This document shows, in pieces, positions 26,567 to 32,240 of a stretch of 32,240 nt of DNA (the stretch's first letter is position 1; each line of letters opens with the position of its first letter). Made by a program: the position numbers and the translations under genes. The stretch spans positions 1 to 32,240 of the forward strand of contig JAIBDD010000031.1 in the NCBI GenBank assembly GCA_024679565.1, in the 5' to 3' direction. The notes under the pieces are model-generated. The model searched no databases. It had not been told where the DNA came from and worked only from the letters and a program-made list of their open reading frames with translations. This stretch comes from Bacteroidota bacterium. GTDB lineage: Bacteria; Bacteroidota; Bacteroidia; NS11-12g; UBA9320.

Positions 26567-27343
26567 TTAATTTCTGTAGTTAGCTCTTCGTTTTTCTAAG
26601 AATGACGAAGTCCCTTCTTCGAATTCTTTAGTGTCGAAGCAAGAGCCAAAGTGTTCAATTTCTAATGCCATACCGTCCTTATTTGTGTCAAAATACGCTT
26701 TAACACACTCCATTGTTTTTGCAATTCCTTGGGGCGACTTTACTGCTATTTTATTAATAATCGAGTAACACTTCTCCATAAGTTCTGCTTGATCCACTAC
26801 ATGGTTTACCAAACCCAATTGCTGAGCTTCTTCTGCCCCAATCATATCAGCAGTAGTCAACATTTCTATGGCTTTCCCTTTTCCTACAAGTTGGATTAGC
26901 CTTTGAGTACCTCCATAGCCAGGTATTAGTCCTAAGTTTACCTCTGGCTGGCCAAATTTTGCATTCGGACTTGCAATACGCATATGACAGGCCATTGCAA
27001 GCTCGCAACCCCCACCAAGGGCAAAACCATTCACTGCCGCTAGTACTGGTTTAAGGCAATTCTCAACCGTATTCATAACCGCATGACCATCTTCGCTTAA
27101 TTGTTGTCCTTGAGATTTCGAGAAATCCTTAAACTCTGCGATATCGGCACCTGCTGCAAATGCTTTTTTCCCACTACCAGTAATGATAATTCCGTATACA
27201 CCTGGATTCGCTTCTGCTTCTTCCATGGCTTTTTTAATCTCCTGAAGTAGTGACGCATTAAGTGCGTTCATTTTGTCCTCACGATTGATAGTGATGGTGT
27301 AAATGTGATTGGCTAAGTCGGTTCTTATAAACTGAAAAGGCAT
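26567..27343 (-). CDS. Enoyl-CoA hydratase / crotonase family
   Basis: 258 residues, normal for a single-domain crotonase. The oxyanion-hole segments AFAAGADIAEF and NGFALGGGCELAM are intact, and both catalytic Glu of true hydratases are present at the right spacing (E114 in GGGCELAM, E134 in FGQPEVNLGL). GYGGTQRL follows. It would hydrate 2-enoyl-CoA in the cytoplasm during fatty or branched-chain acid breakdown. ATG at 27343 (MPFQFIRTDLANHIYTITI) gives the usual N-terminus; the longer frame adds nine unlikely residues. Divergent from the methylmalonyl-CoA mutase gene across 115 bases, a logical pairing since mutase handles the propionyl-CoA branch of the same pathways. Confidence 0.93.
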   Translation of the reverse strand: MPFQFIRTDLANHIYTITINREDKMNALNASLLQEIKKAMEEAEANPGVYGIIITGSGKKAFAAGADIAEFKDFSKSQGQQLSEDGHAVMNTVENCLKPVLAAVNGFALGGGCELAMACHMRIASPNAKFGQPEVNLGLIPGYGGTQRLIQLVGKGKAIEMLTTADMIGAEEAQQLGLVNHVVDQAELMEKCYSIINKIAVKSPQGIAKTMECVKAYFDTNKDGMALEIEHFGSCFDTKEFEEGTSSFLEKRRANYRN

Positions 27344-27359
27344 AGAAATTAAATTTTGG

Positions 27360-27367
27360 CAAAAATA
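27360..27367 (-). promoter_or_regulatory. TAnnTTTG (-7) element of the enoyl-CoA hydratase gene
   Basis: TATTTTTG on the minus strand, ending 16 bases before the ATG at 27343. The expected -33 TTG is not evident. Confidence 0.45.
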
Positions 27368-27373
27368 CATTAA

Positions 27374-27391
27374 ACTGAAGTTCAGTACTTC
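27374..27391. promoter_or_regulatory. Overlapping inverted repeats, possible operator
   Basis: ACTGAA-G-TTCAGT (27374-27386) and GAAGT-TCAGT-ACTTC (27377-27391) overlap in the divergent hydratase / mutase intergenic region, directly upstream of the hydratase -7 element. The position would suit an operator read by a dimeric regulator. Confidence 0.35.
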
Positions 27392-27445
27392 TACTTAATA
27401 CAATCATACAGATTAGGTTTTAAGATATAGTTCCATTCGCTTTTT

Positions 27446-27453
27446 TACCTTTG
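27446..27453 (+). promoter_or_regulatory. TAnnTTTG (-7) element just before the mutase gene
   Basis: TACCTTTG ends 5 bases before the ATG at 27459, as at the comM and GH43-like genes. Transcription from it would give a leaderless message. Confidence 0.4.
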
Positions 27454-27458
27454 CCGCC

Positions 27459-30400
27459 ATGAACGACCAGAGGTTAAGTTTTGAAGAATTTGAATTTCCA
27501 TCAAAAGATGCTTGGATCCAACAAGTGATAAAAGAACTTAAGGGAAAGCCAATTGAAGGGTTGAACAAAGACTGGTATGGCATTGATGTCCAGCCGTTTT
27601 ATCATCATTCAGATGAATCAGCACCTATGCCTTCTCCCGTATCTGGGTCTAAAAACTGGAAGCTCATTCTTGATTATTGCAAAGGCTACAATAATGATCT
27701 ATATGAGAATGTGGATGGCGTCGCTTGGGACGAACCTGTATCAAAAGATAAAATATGGTACAATACAGGCGGTTATTCAGATAAAAATGAGGGGGGATAT
27801 GCCATACAAAACCTTAAACCCTCGAGCCTTAAAACATTAGATAGTCAGTCGTTTAAAAAAGGAACACGAACACCCGTATTTTCAATACTGAATCCAAATG
27901 TCAATATTGTAGGTGAAGGTGAGATAAGATATTTCGTAGAAAAGGCGAATGAGCTGGCTGAACAGTTAATCGCATTAGGCGTTCAAAACCCAGAGCTATC
28001 TATAAATATAGAAGTGCCGATAGGTCCTAATTTTTTCTTTGAGGTAGCACGTATGCGCAGTTTGAGAATTGCTATGGAAGCAGTGTTCAATGGTAAATGC
28101 CCCACGCTGACCGCTGTATGTGGCGTTACTAGCGGTGACGAAAAAGAGTATAACAACCTGTTGCGTCTAACAACCATGGCGATGTCTGCCATTATGGGTG
28201 GTGCTGATATTTTGTATCTAAAATCGTACAAAAAGGAGATTGACGCCGAAAGTGTTCGGTGGTCAAGAAATATTTCACATCTACTTCGATATGAAAGTCA
28301 TCTGGATTTTGTTGAAGATGTGTCTAGTGGTTCTAACCTTGTAGAGTATCTTACAGGGAAGCTTCTAAAGAATGTAGATGTTAAGCAATTTCAAACCGAA
28401 AAGAATAATACACTTAGTTCTACGCAAGAAGGAATAGATTTAAAAAGCATTTACAGAAGTACAGACAAGCCCCAAATGGCGGATTTTGTTTCAGGAATTG
28501 CACCAAATTTAAGGGGCCCATATGGTTCTATGTATGCCATACGACCATGGACAATTCGTCAATATGCTGGATTTAGTACAGCCGAAGAATCAAACGCTTT
28601 CTATCGAAGAAATTTAGCTGGAGGCCAAAAAGGGTTGTCTGTAGCCTTTGATTTAGCCACACATAGAGGCTATGATTCCGACCATCCTAGAGTTAAAGGA
28701 GATGTGGGTATGGCTGGAGTTGCAATTGATTCCGTCGAGGATATGAAAATACTATTTGATGGTATACCTCTCGACAAAATGTCGGTTTCAATGACCATGA
28801 ACGGCGCCGTACTTCCGATTATGGCATTTTATATTGTAGCTGCACAAGAACAAGGGGTGAGTCTTCAGTCGCTGGCTGGAACTATACAAAATGACATCTT
28901 AAAGGAGTTTATGGTGCGTAATACGTACATATACCCTCCTGCGTCATCAATGCGGATAGTGGGCGACATATTTAAATATACGGCGGCTAACATGCCTAAG
29001 TTTAATTCCATAAGCATTAGTGGATATCACATGCAAGAAGCGGGGGCTAATGCCGCCATTGAACTTGCGTACACGTTGGCCGATGGCTTGGAGTATGTAA
29101 GAACAGGAATTGATTCAGGTTTAGATATTGATGATTTCGCACCACGGTTGAGTTTTTTCTGGGGAGTGGGGATGCACTATTTCATGGAAATTGCCAAGCT
29201 CCGTGCCGGACGTGTCATATGGGCGAAATTGATAAAACAATTTAATCCAAAAAATGCTAAATCTCTTGCGCTAAGAACACATTGTCAAACCAGTGGATGG
29301 AGTTTAACAGAGCAAGATCCATTTAACAATATTGCACGTACATGCATTGAGGCAAAGGCTGCGGTTATGGGTGGAACACAATCTCTTCATACCAATGCGC
29401 TGGATGAGGCCATAGCATTGCCTACTGATTTTTCCGCTAAGATTGCTCGAGACACTCAGATATACTTGCAGCAAGAAGTTGGGTTGACAGATGTAGTGGA
29501 TCCGTGGGGAGGGAGCTTCTTTGTAGAGGCGTTAACCAAAGAACTAGCCGATAAGGCTTGGGAATATATTTTGGAAGTGGAGGAACTAGGCGGTATGTCC
29601 AAAGCAATTGAGGCGGGCGTGCCGAAATTGCGAATTGAAGAATCGGCAGCACGTAAACAAGCAAAAATTGACAGTGGTGAGGACGTTATCGTTGGTGTTA
29701 ATCAATACCAAACCGAACAAAAATCAGTAATTGATATTCTTGAAATTGACAATGACGAGGTACGATCCAATCAGATAAACAGAATTGACAACATTAAGGC
29801 AAGCCGAAACAATGATGCCGTGCAATCGGCGCTGGCATTGTTGGAAGATGGAGCTAAAGGGAACGTAGAAAATCTTTTAGAACTTGCGGTAAATGCAGCC
29901 AAAGAAAGAGCGACATTAGGTGAAATAAGTACAGCTTTGGAAAATATTTTTGGTAGATATCAAGCAGTGACCAATAGTGTTTCTGGTGTATATTCGAAAG
30001 AGGTGAAACAGGATAGTGATTTTAAGAAAGCGAGCAATGCATCGGATACTTTTGCTGAAACTTTTGGTCGTCGACCACGAATTTTAGTTGCCAAGATGGG
30101 GCAAGATGGTCATGATCGTGGGGCAAAAGTGATTGCTACAGGCTTTGCAGATATAGGTTTTGATGTTGACATAGGGCCATTGTTTCAAACCCCAAGTGAA
30201 GTGGCCAAGCAGGCCATTGAAAATGACGTACACGTGTTAGGAATTTCAAGTTTAGCAGGTGGTCATAAAACTTTAGTACCTGAAGTTGTTGAGCAATTAA
30301 GCTTGATGGGTCGTAAAGATATTGTTGTAGTGGCTGGAGGGGTAATACCAGAGCAAGATTATAAATTTTTATTTGATAGAGGGGTCTCCTTCGTATTTGG

Positions 30401-30464
30401 TCCAGGTACAGTACTCAGTAAAGCCGCAATTGATATCATTCAAGCAATACCAGACAACAATTAA
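27459..30464 (+). CDS. Single-chain methylmalonyl-CoA mutase (short MutA-like part fused to MutB)
   Basis: 1001 residues in one open frame. Residues 1 to about 325 are like the small subunit: [21 protein letters not shown] start, VQPFYH, then [19 protein letters not shown] and [18 protein letters not shown], but with part of the barrel missing. From about 325 the sequence is a full catalytic subunit: [20 protein letters not shown] (Y369), [11 protein letters not shown] (R487), [11 protein letters not shown] (H524) and the B12 domain with K879, D883 and H885 in [11 protein letters not shown]. Tyr and Arg at 369 and 487 mark methylmalonyl- rather than isobutyryl-CoA specificity. It interconverts succinyl-CoA and R-methylmalonyl-CoA using adenosylcobalamin. 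It lacks the GTPase domain of IcmF-type fusions. No MeaB chaperone gene is in the window. Confidence 0.93.
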   Translation: MNDQRLSFEEFEFPSKDAWIQQVIKELKGKPIEGLNKDWYGIDVQPFYHHSDESAPMPSPVSGSKNWKLILDYCKGYNNDLYENVDGVAWDEPVSKDKIWYNTGGYSDKNEGGYAIQNLKPSSLKTLDSQSFKKGTRTPVFSILNPNVNIVGEGEIRYFVEKANELAEQLIALGVQNPELSINIEVPIGPNFFFEVARMRSLRIAMEAVFNGKCPTLTAVCGVTSGDEKEYNNLLRLTTMAMSAIMGGADILYLKSYKKEIDAESVRWSRNISHLLRYESHLDFVEDVSSGSNLVEYLTGKLLKNVDVKQFQTEKNNTLSSTQEGIDLKSIYRSTDKPQMADFVSGIAPNLRGPYGSMYAIRPWTIRQYAGFSTAEESNAFYRRNLAGGQKGLSVAFDLATHRGYDSDHPRVKGDVGMAGVAIDSVEDMKILFDGIPLDKMSVSMTMNGAVLPIMAFYIVAAQEQGVSLQSLAGTIQNDILKEFMVRNTYIYPPASSMRIVGDIFKYTAANMPKFNSISISGYHMQEAGANAAIELAYTLADGLEYVRTGIDSGLDIDDFAPRLSFFWGVGMHYFMEIAKLRAGRVIWAKLIKQFNPKNAKSLALRTHCQTSGWSLTEQDPFNNIARTCIEAKAAVMGGTQSLHTNALDEAIALPTDFSAKIARDTQIYLQQEVGLTDVVDPWGGSFFVEALTKELADKAWEYILEVEELGGMSKAIEAGVPKLRIEESAARKQAKIDSGEDVIVGVNQYQTEQKSVIDILEIDNDEVRSNQINRIDNIKASRNNDAVQSALALLEDGAKGNVENLLELAVNAAKERATLGEISTALENIFGRYQAVTNSVSGVYSKEVKQDSDFKKASNASDTFAETFGRRPRILVAKMGQDGHDRGAKVIATGFADIGFDVDIGPLFQTPSEVAKQAIENDVHVLGISSLAGGHKTLVPEVVEQLSLMGRKDIVVVAGGVIPEQDYKFLFDRGVSFVFGPGTVLSKAAIDIIQAIPDNN

Positions 30465-30481
30465 GAAATAAAGGGCATAAA

Positions 30482-30506
30482 AAAACCCCGACAGAATCGG
30501 GGTTTT
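30482..30506. terminator. Bidirectional terminator between mutase and T9SS mini-protein genes
   Basis: AAAACCCCGA (30482-30491) pairs with TCGGGGTTTT (30497-30506) around a 5-base loop, with A-run before and T-run after. It lies 17 bases after the mutase stop and downstream of the convergent gene's stop. Confidence 0.85.
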
Positions 30507-30524
30507 AAATATCTTGTTATTTCG

Positions 30525-30857
30525 TTACGGTTTCTTAACCGTCATTCGTTTTGTAACTTTCTCGCCGTTGCTTTCCAACGTATATAGGTAAATACCTTCA
30601 GTATAGTTACTTACGTCTAGAACAACCATTTTGTCTGTTATTACACGTGACTCAATTACTTTCCCCACGACGTTGTAAACAGTAATAGTAGCTTCTCCTT
30701 GAAAAGTAGCTTCAATGTACGTTTTGCCGATCGCTGGGTTTGGATAATTTTGTCCAACTTTAATGTTCCCACCCTCAGTGTCATAGCTAGAAGGAGTAAC
30801 TGTCTGAAAAGACATTAAACCTGCAGCCATAAATAGTATTAGTAAGAGTTGTTTCAT
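30525..30857 (-). CDS. Minimal T9SS type A protein (signal peptide plus sorting domain)
   Basis: 110 residues. The signal peptide (MKQLLLILFMAAGLMSFQTV) is followed by only about 15 residues, then a complete type A T9SS C-terminal domain: VGQNYPNPAIGKTYIEATF, ATITVYNVVGKVIESRVI, DVSNYTEGIYLYTLESNG and the final KRMTVKK. Sorting domains normally follow an enzyme or adhesin of hundreds of residues and are removed at the surface. Here there is almost no cargo. It has a candidate promoter of its own and stands alone, so it is not simply the 3' end of a broken larger gene. Confidence 0.85.
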   Translation of the reverse strand: MKQLLLILFMAAGLMSFQTVTPSSYDTEGGNIKVGQNYPNPAIGKTYIEATFQGEATITVYNVVGKVIESRVITDKMVVLDVSNYTEGIYLYTLESNGEKVTKRMTVKKP

Positions 30858-30868
30858 AACTATTGTTT

Positions 30869-30900
30869 CAAAGATAATACAAATTATTGTGCCAAAACAA
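30869..30900 (-). promoter_or_regulatory. Candidate promoter of the T9SS mini-protein gene
   Basis: On the minus strand TTG is followed after 21 bases by TATCTTTG, matching TAnnTTTG. The -7 element ends 11 bases before the ATG at 30857. Confidence 0.5.
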
Positions 30901-31022
30901 TAATTGATTTGTCATAATAAACATTTTAAAGAAATTTGGCTATTTAAGTTGCTGAAAAAGAGACTATTGTGTTAATGTAAGGTTTGTGAATTGATGTTTT
31001 AAAAATGACTTTTGAATGTGTA

Positions 31023-31044
31023 GTCAGTGACTCTTATAACTGAC
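31023..31044 (-). terminator. Weak hairpin downstream of the barrel lipoprotein gene
   Basis: GTCAGT (31023-31028) and ACTGAC (31039-31044) form a 6-base stem with a 10-base loop just past the stop at 31056. No T-run follows immediately, so terminator function is uncertain. The rest of 30901-31022 shows nothing else. Confidence 0.3.
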
Positions 31045-31055
31045 ACTTCAATGTC

Positions 31056-31748
31056 CTATTGTTTTTTTTGGAAGACATTCAAGTTGGCTTGAATCCCTAA
31101 TCCAAAGATAAATGGGTCGTAAGCAAATTCTGGAGGCGTGTTACTTGTGTTTAACAATGGCACAGAAAGGCCTAGCTGCATATGTAGCTTAATATTTTCA
31201 GAGCCGCCCCTGAATGTGTAGGTCGGTTCCACAAATTGAACACTGAAAGGGTCAACGTTTTGTGCTATTTGTTTTTGGTATTCGATGTGAGATAACCGTA
31301 AGGCTAAATGATTCTCAATTTTCCTATGGCTGGAAATAAATCCAACGGAAGGCTGAATATAAAATCGACTGAAATCCACCTCAAAAGCATTTGACGGATC
31401 ACCTACAGTGCCTGCTCCAATGCCTCCAGAGATTTGTAGATGCAAGTTGGATTCCTGATCAAAGTCGTAATAACCCCCTTCGACGGTCAAAACCCGATAA
31501 AAGTCGTTCGAAAAAGAGTCTGTATTGTTTGCTGCATAGCCCATAAATGAGGCGCCCGCAAATCCGTGGTCAGAGAATGCGTATGAAGCTGAGGCACTTC
31601 CTGTATAAAGACCTTGAACGTTTAAAGCAATGTCTCCTTTCTCTTTATGGGAAGGAGTTTGTGTGTGTGGAGGTAGGTAGTACAGTTCGCATCCCACAAA
31701 TAGTAAAGACGTGAAAAGAATGCAAATGCGTTGTAAGTAATATGCCAT
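31056..31748 (-). CDS. Lipoprotein with predicted outer-membrane beta-barrel, function unknown
   Basis: 230 residues. The N-terminus MAYYLQRICILFTSLLFVGC looks like a lipoprotein signal with acylation at Cys20, followed by a Pro/Thr/His-rich spacer (LYYLPPHTQTPSHKEKGD). The rest alternates hydrophobic and polar residues with aromatic ends (for example ALNVQGLYTGSASASYAFS, GFAGASFMGYAAN, RVLTVEGGYYDF, LHLQISGGIGAG), the pattern of a small 8-10 strand barrel. No family recognised. ATG at 31748 was taken; the longer frame adds 24 residues without a signal peptide. A TAACTTTG -7 match (31764-31771, minus) lies 15 bases upstream. Confidence 0.75.
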   Translation of the reverse strand: MAYYLQRICILFTSLLFVGCELYYLPPHTQTPSHKEKGDIALNVQGLYTGSASASYAFSDHGFAGASFMGYAANNTDSFSNDFYRVLTVEGGYYDFDQESNLHLQISGGIGAGTVGDPSNAFEVDFSRFYIQPSVGFISSHRKIENHLALRLSHIEYQKQIAQNVDPFSVQFVEPTYTFRGGSENIKLHMQLGLSVPLLNTSNTPPEFAYDPFIFGLGIQANLNVFQKKQ

Positions 31749-31763
31749 CGTTATTAGTTTCCT

Positions 31764-31771
31764 CAAAGTTA
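31764..31771 (-). promoter_or_regulatory. TAnnTTTG (-7) element of the barrel lipoprotein gene
   Basis: TAACTTTG on the minus strand, 15 bases before the ATG at 31748. No TTG at the usual -33 spacing. Confidence 0.4.
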
Positions 31772-31841
31772 GTGTAAAAATATTGCGTTTGGATACGGTG
31801 AAGCAAGCCTGAATAGACAATTACTACTGATATTTAGGCAT

Positions 31842-31885
31842 AAAAAAAGGAAGTCTCGACTGCAAGGTCGAGACTTCCTTTTTTT
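31842..31885. terminator. Long perfect hairpin
   Basis: An 18-19 base perfect stem (A-run plus GGAAGTCTCGAC, pairing with GTCGAGACTTCC plus T-run) with a 6-base loop TGCAAG. It has A and T runs on both sides and can terminate in either direction. No gene ends right beside it on the plus strand; on the minus strand it would close a transcript coming from 31886-32026. Confidence 0.7.
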
Positions 31886-32027
31886 GAGCGCCCCATCCAG
31901 GATTGTTCGCCTCATTTCATTGGGCTCACGGGCCAGTCAGGCAAAGGAGTGGATTAAAGTCCATCTGCCTTCGGCAGCCTTCGTCCTTTTTTCAATCACA
32001 AAATTTCAAGCGAGCTTGATTTTGCTC

Positions 32028-32062
32028 ATAAAAAAAGTCCGGCAGCAATGCTGTCGGACTTA
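32028..32062. terminator. Second strong hairpin
   Basis: AAGTCCGGCAGC pairs with GCTGTCGGACTT with one G-T wobble around a 3-base loop, preceded by a seven-A run that is a T-run on the minus strand. Like the hairpin at 31842-31885 it is introduced by CATAAAAAAA and followed by GCGCCCC. Best read as a minus-strand terminator. Confidence 0.6.
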
Positions 32063-32093
32063 AATCATCTGCGCCCCTTATTGTACAGAGTTG

Positions 32094-32109
32094 CAGCCAA
32101 GCTTGGCTG
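32094..32109. repeat. 16-base perfect palindrome
   Basis: CAGCCAAGCTTGGCTG is its own reverse complement over 16 bases with no loop, so it is more like a protein-binding site than an RNA hairpin. Nothing adjacent identifies the binder. Confidence 0.5.
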
Positions 32110-32240
32110 GGTGAGAGATTATGTACGTCTTCAGCGAAAGTTGAACTTTTGGGGTCAAAAGCTAAGAGAGAGTTCATGCTAATTTAGGTTTAATTTTTGA
32201 TACTGTTTTTTTCGTGCTTTTAGCGTTCTTGATTTAGTCA

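Larger units (their letters stand above)
31886..32240. other. Noncoding stretch with structured elements, no convincing gene
   Basis: No credible protein is encoded: an antisense frame at 31992-32177 lacks any recognisable feature. The stretch holds GCGCCCC twice (about 31888-31894 and 32071-32077), each just after a strong hairpin, a small CTGCC/GGCAG hairpin near 31965-31977, a 16-base palindrome at 32094-32109 and a CTTTTG/CAAAAG hairpin at 32146-32161. The GC content is higher than in the other intergenic gaps. It may carry a small RNA on the minus strand or a degraded repeat; a tRNA fold was looked for and not found. Confidence 0.45.

Noticed and set aside
27459..30464. IcmF-type mutase/GTPase fusion
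   Set aside because: The length is near but no G-protein motifs (GxxGxGKS, NKxD) are present, and the Tyr/Arg specificity residues are those of methylmalonyl-CoA mutase.
31886..31960. Possible tRNA on the minus strand suggested by a GGATGGGGCGC end followed by a terminator
   Set aside because: No T-arm GTTCRA sequence at the right place, no matching 5' acceptor strand and no anticodon arm could be drawn.
31992..32177. 61-residue minus-strand frame
   Set aside because: No signal peptide, domain or promoter, and it crosses a hairpin and a palindrome.

Overview
The window is chromosomal DNA of a member of the Bacteroidota, most likely a free-living, probably marine, flavobacterium-like organism. 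The grounds are: type IX secretion (T9SS) sorting domains of both type A and type B, a PorP/SprF-family protein, a TonB-dependent receptor with a carboxypeptidase-regulatory-like N-terminus, tandem DUF1573 proteins, DUF2147, and promoters of the Bacteroidota TTTG / TAnnTTTG kind. Species cannot be fixed from the sequence. No tRNA, rRNA, CRISPR array, transposase or integrase was seen; the region reads as ordinary chromosome.

Layout. 1-7967: the 3' end of a giant T9SS type B surface protein, built of a repeated ~283-residue composite unit and four PKD domains, followed closely by an outer-membrane PorP/SprF barrel fused through a heptad-repeat coiled coil to an OmpA peptidoglycan-binding domain. 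The two look like a secreted adhesin and its dedicated partner. 8041-10716: lipoprotein glutathione peroxidase, a DUF2147 protein and the ComM/YifB AAA+ ATPase. 10783-17901: a carbohydrate block (GH43-like propeller protein, GH28-like pectinase relative, GH106-like rhamnosidase relative) interrupted by two membrane proteins, one carrying a DUF6973-like His/Asp/His-Glu/Asn-Asn pattern and one a pentapeptide-repeat protein. 17961-20931: tRNA1(Val) methyltransferase, a small exported protein and a T9SS-secreted M1 aminopeptidase.

21092-25439 is a tight four-gene operon: TonB-dependent receptor, exported cupin, a nitroreductase with the three substrate-gripping residues of iodotyrosine deiodinase, and a PLP enzyme of the ACC deaminase / D-cysteine desulfhydrase family. 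It is the best candidate in the window for an undescribed pathway, possibly uptake and dehalogenation of halotyrosine-like compounds. 25493-26475: two DUF1573 paralogues, the upstream one with a near-perfect Bacteroidota promoter. 26567-30464: enoyl-CoA hydratase and, divergently, a single-chain methylmalonyl-CoA mutase in which a shortened small (MutA-like) subunit is fused to a full catalytic (MutB) subunit. 30525-31748: a protein that is almost only signal peptide plus T9SS sorting domain, and a lipoprotein predicted to be a beta-barrel. 31749-32240 holds no convincing gene but has strong hairpins and a 16-bp palindrome.

Start codons were reassigned inward where the longest frame began at an implausible TTG or GTG. 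Residue numbers follow the chosen starts.
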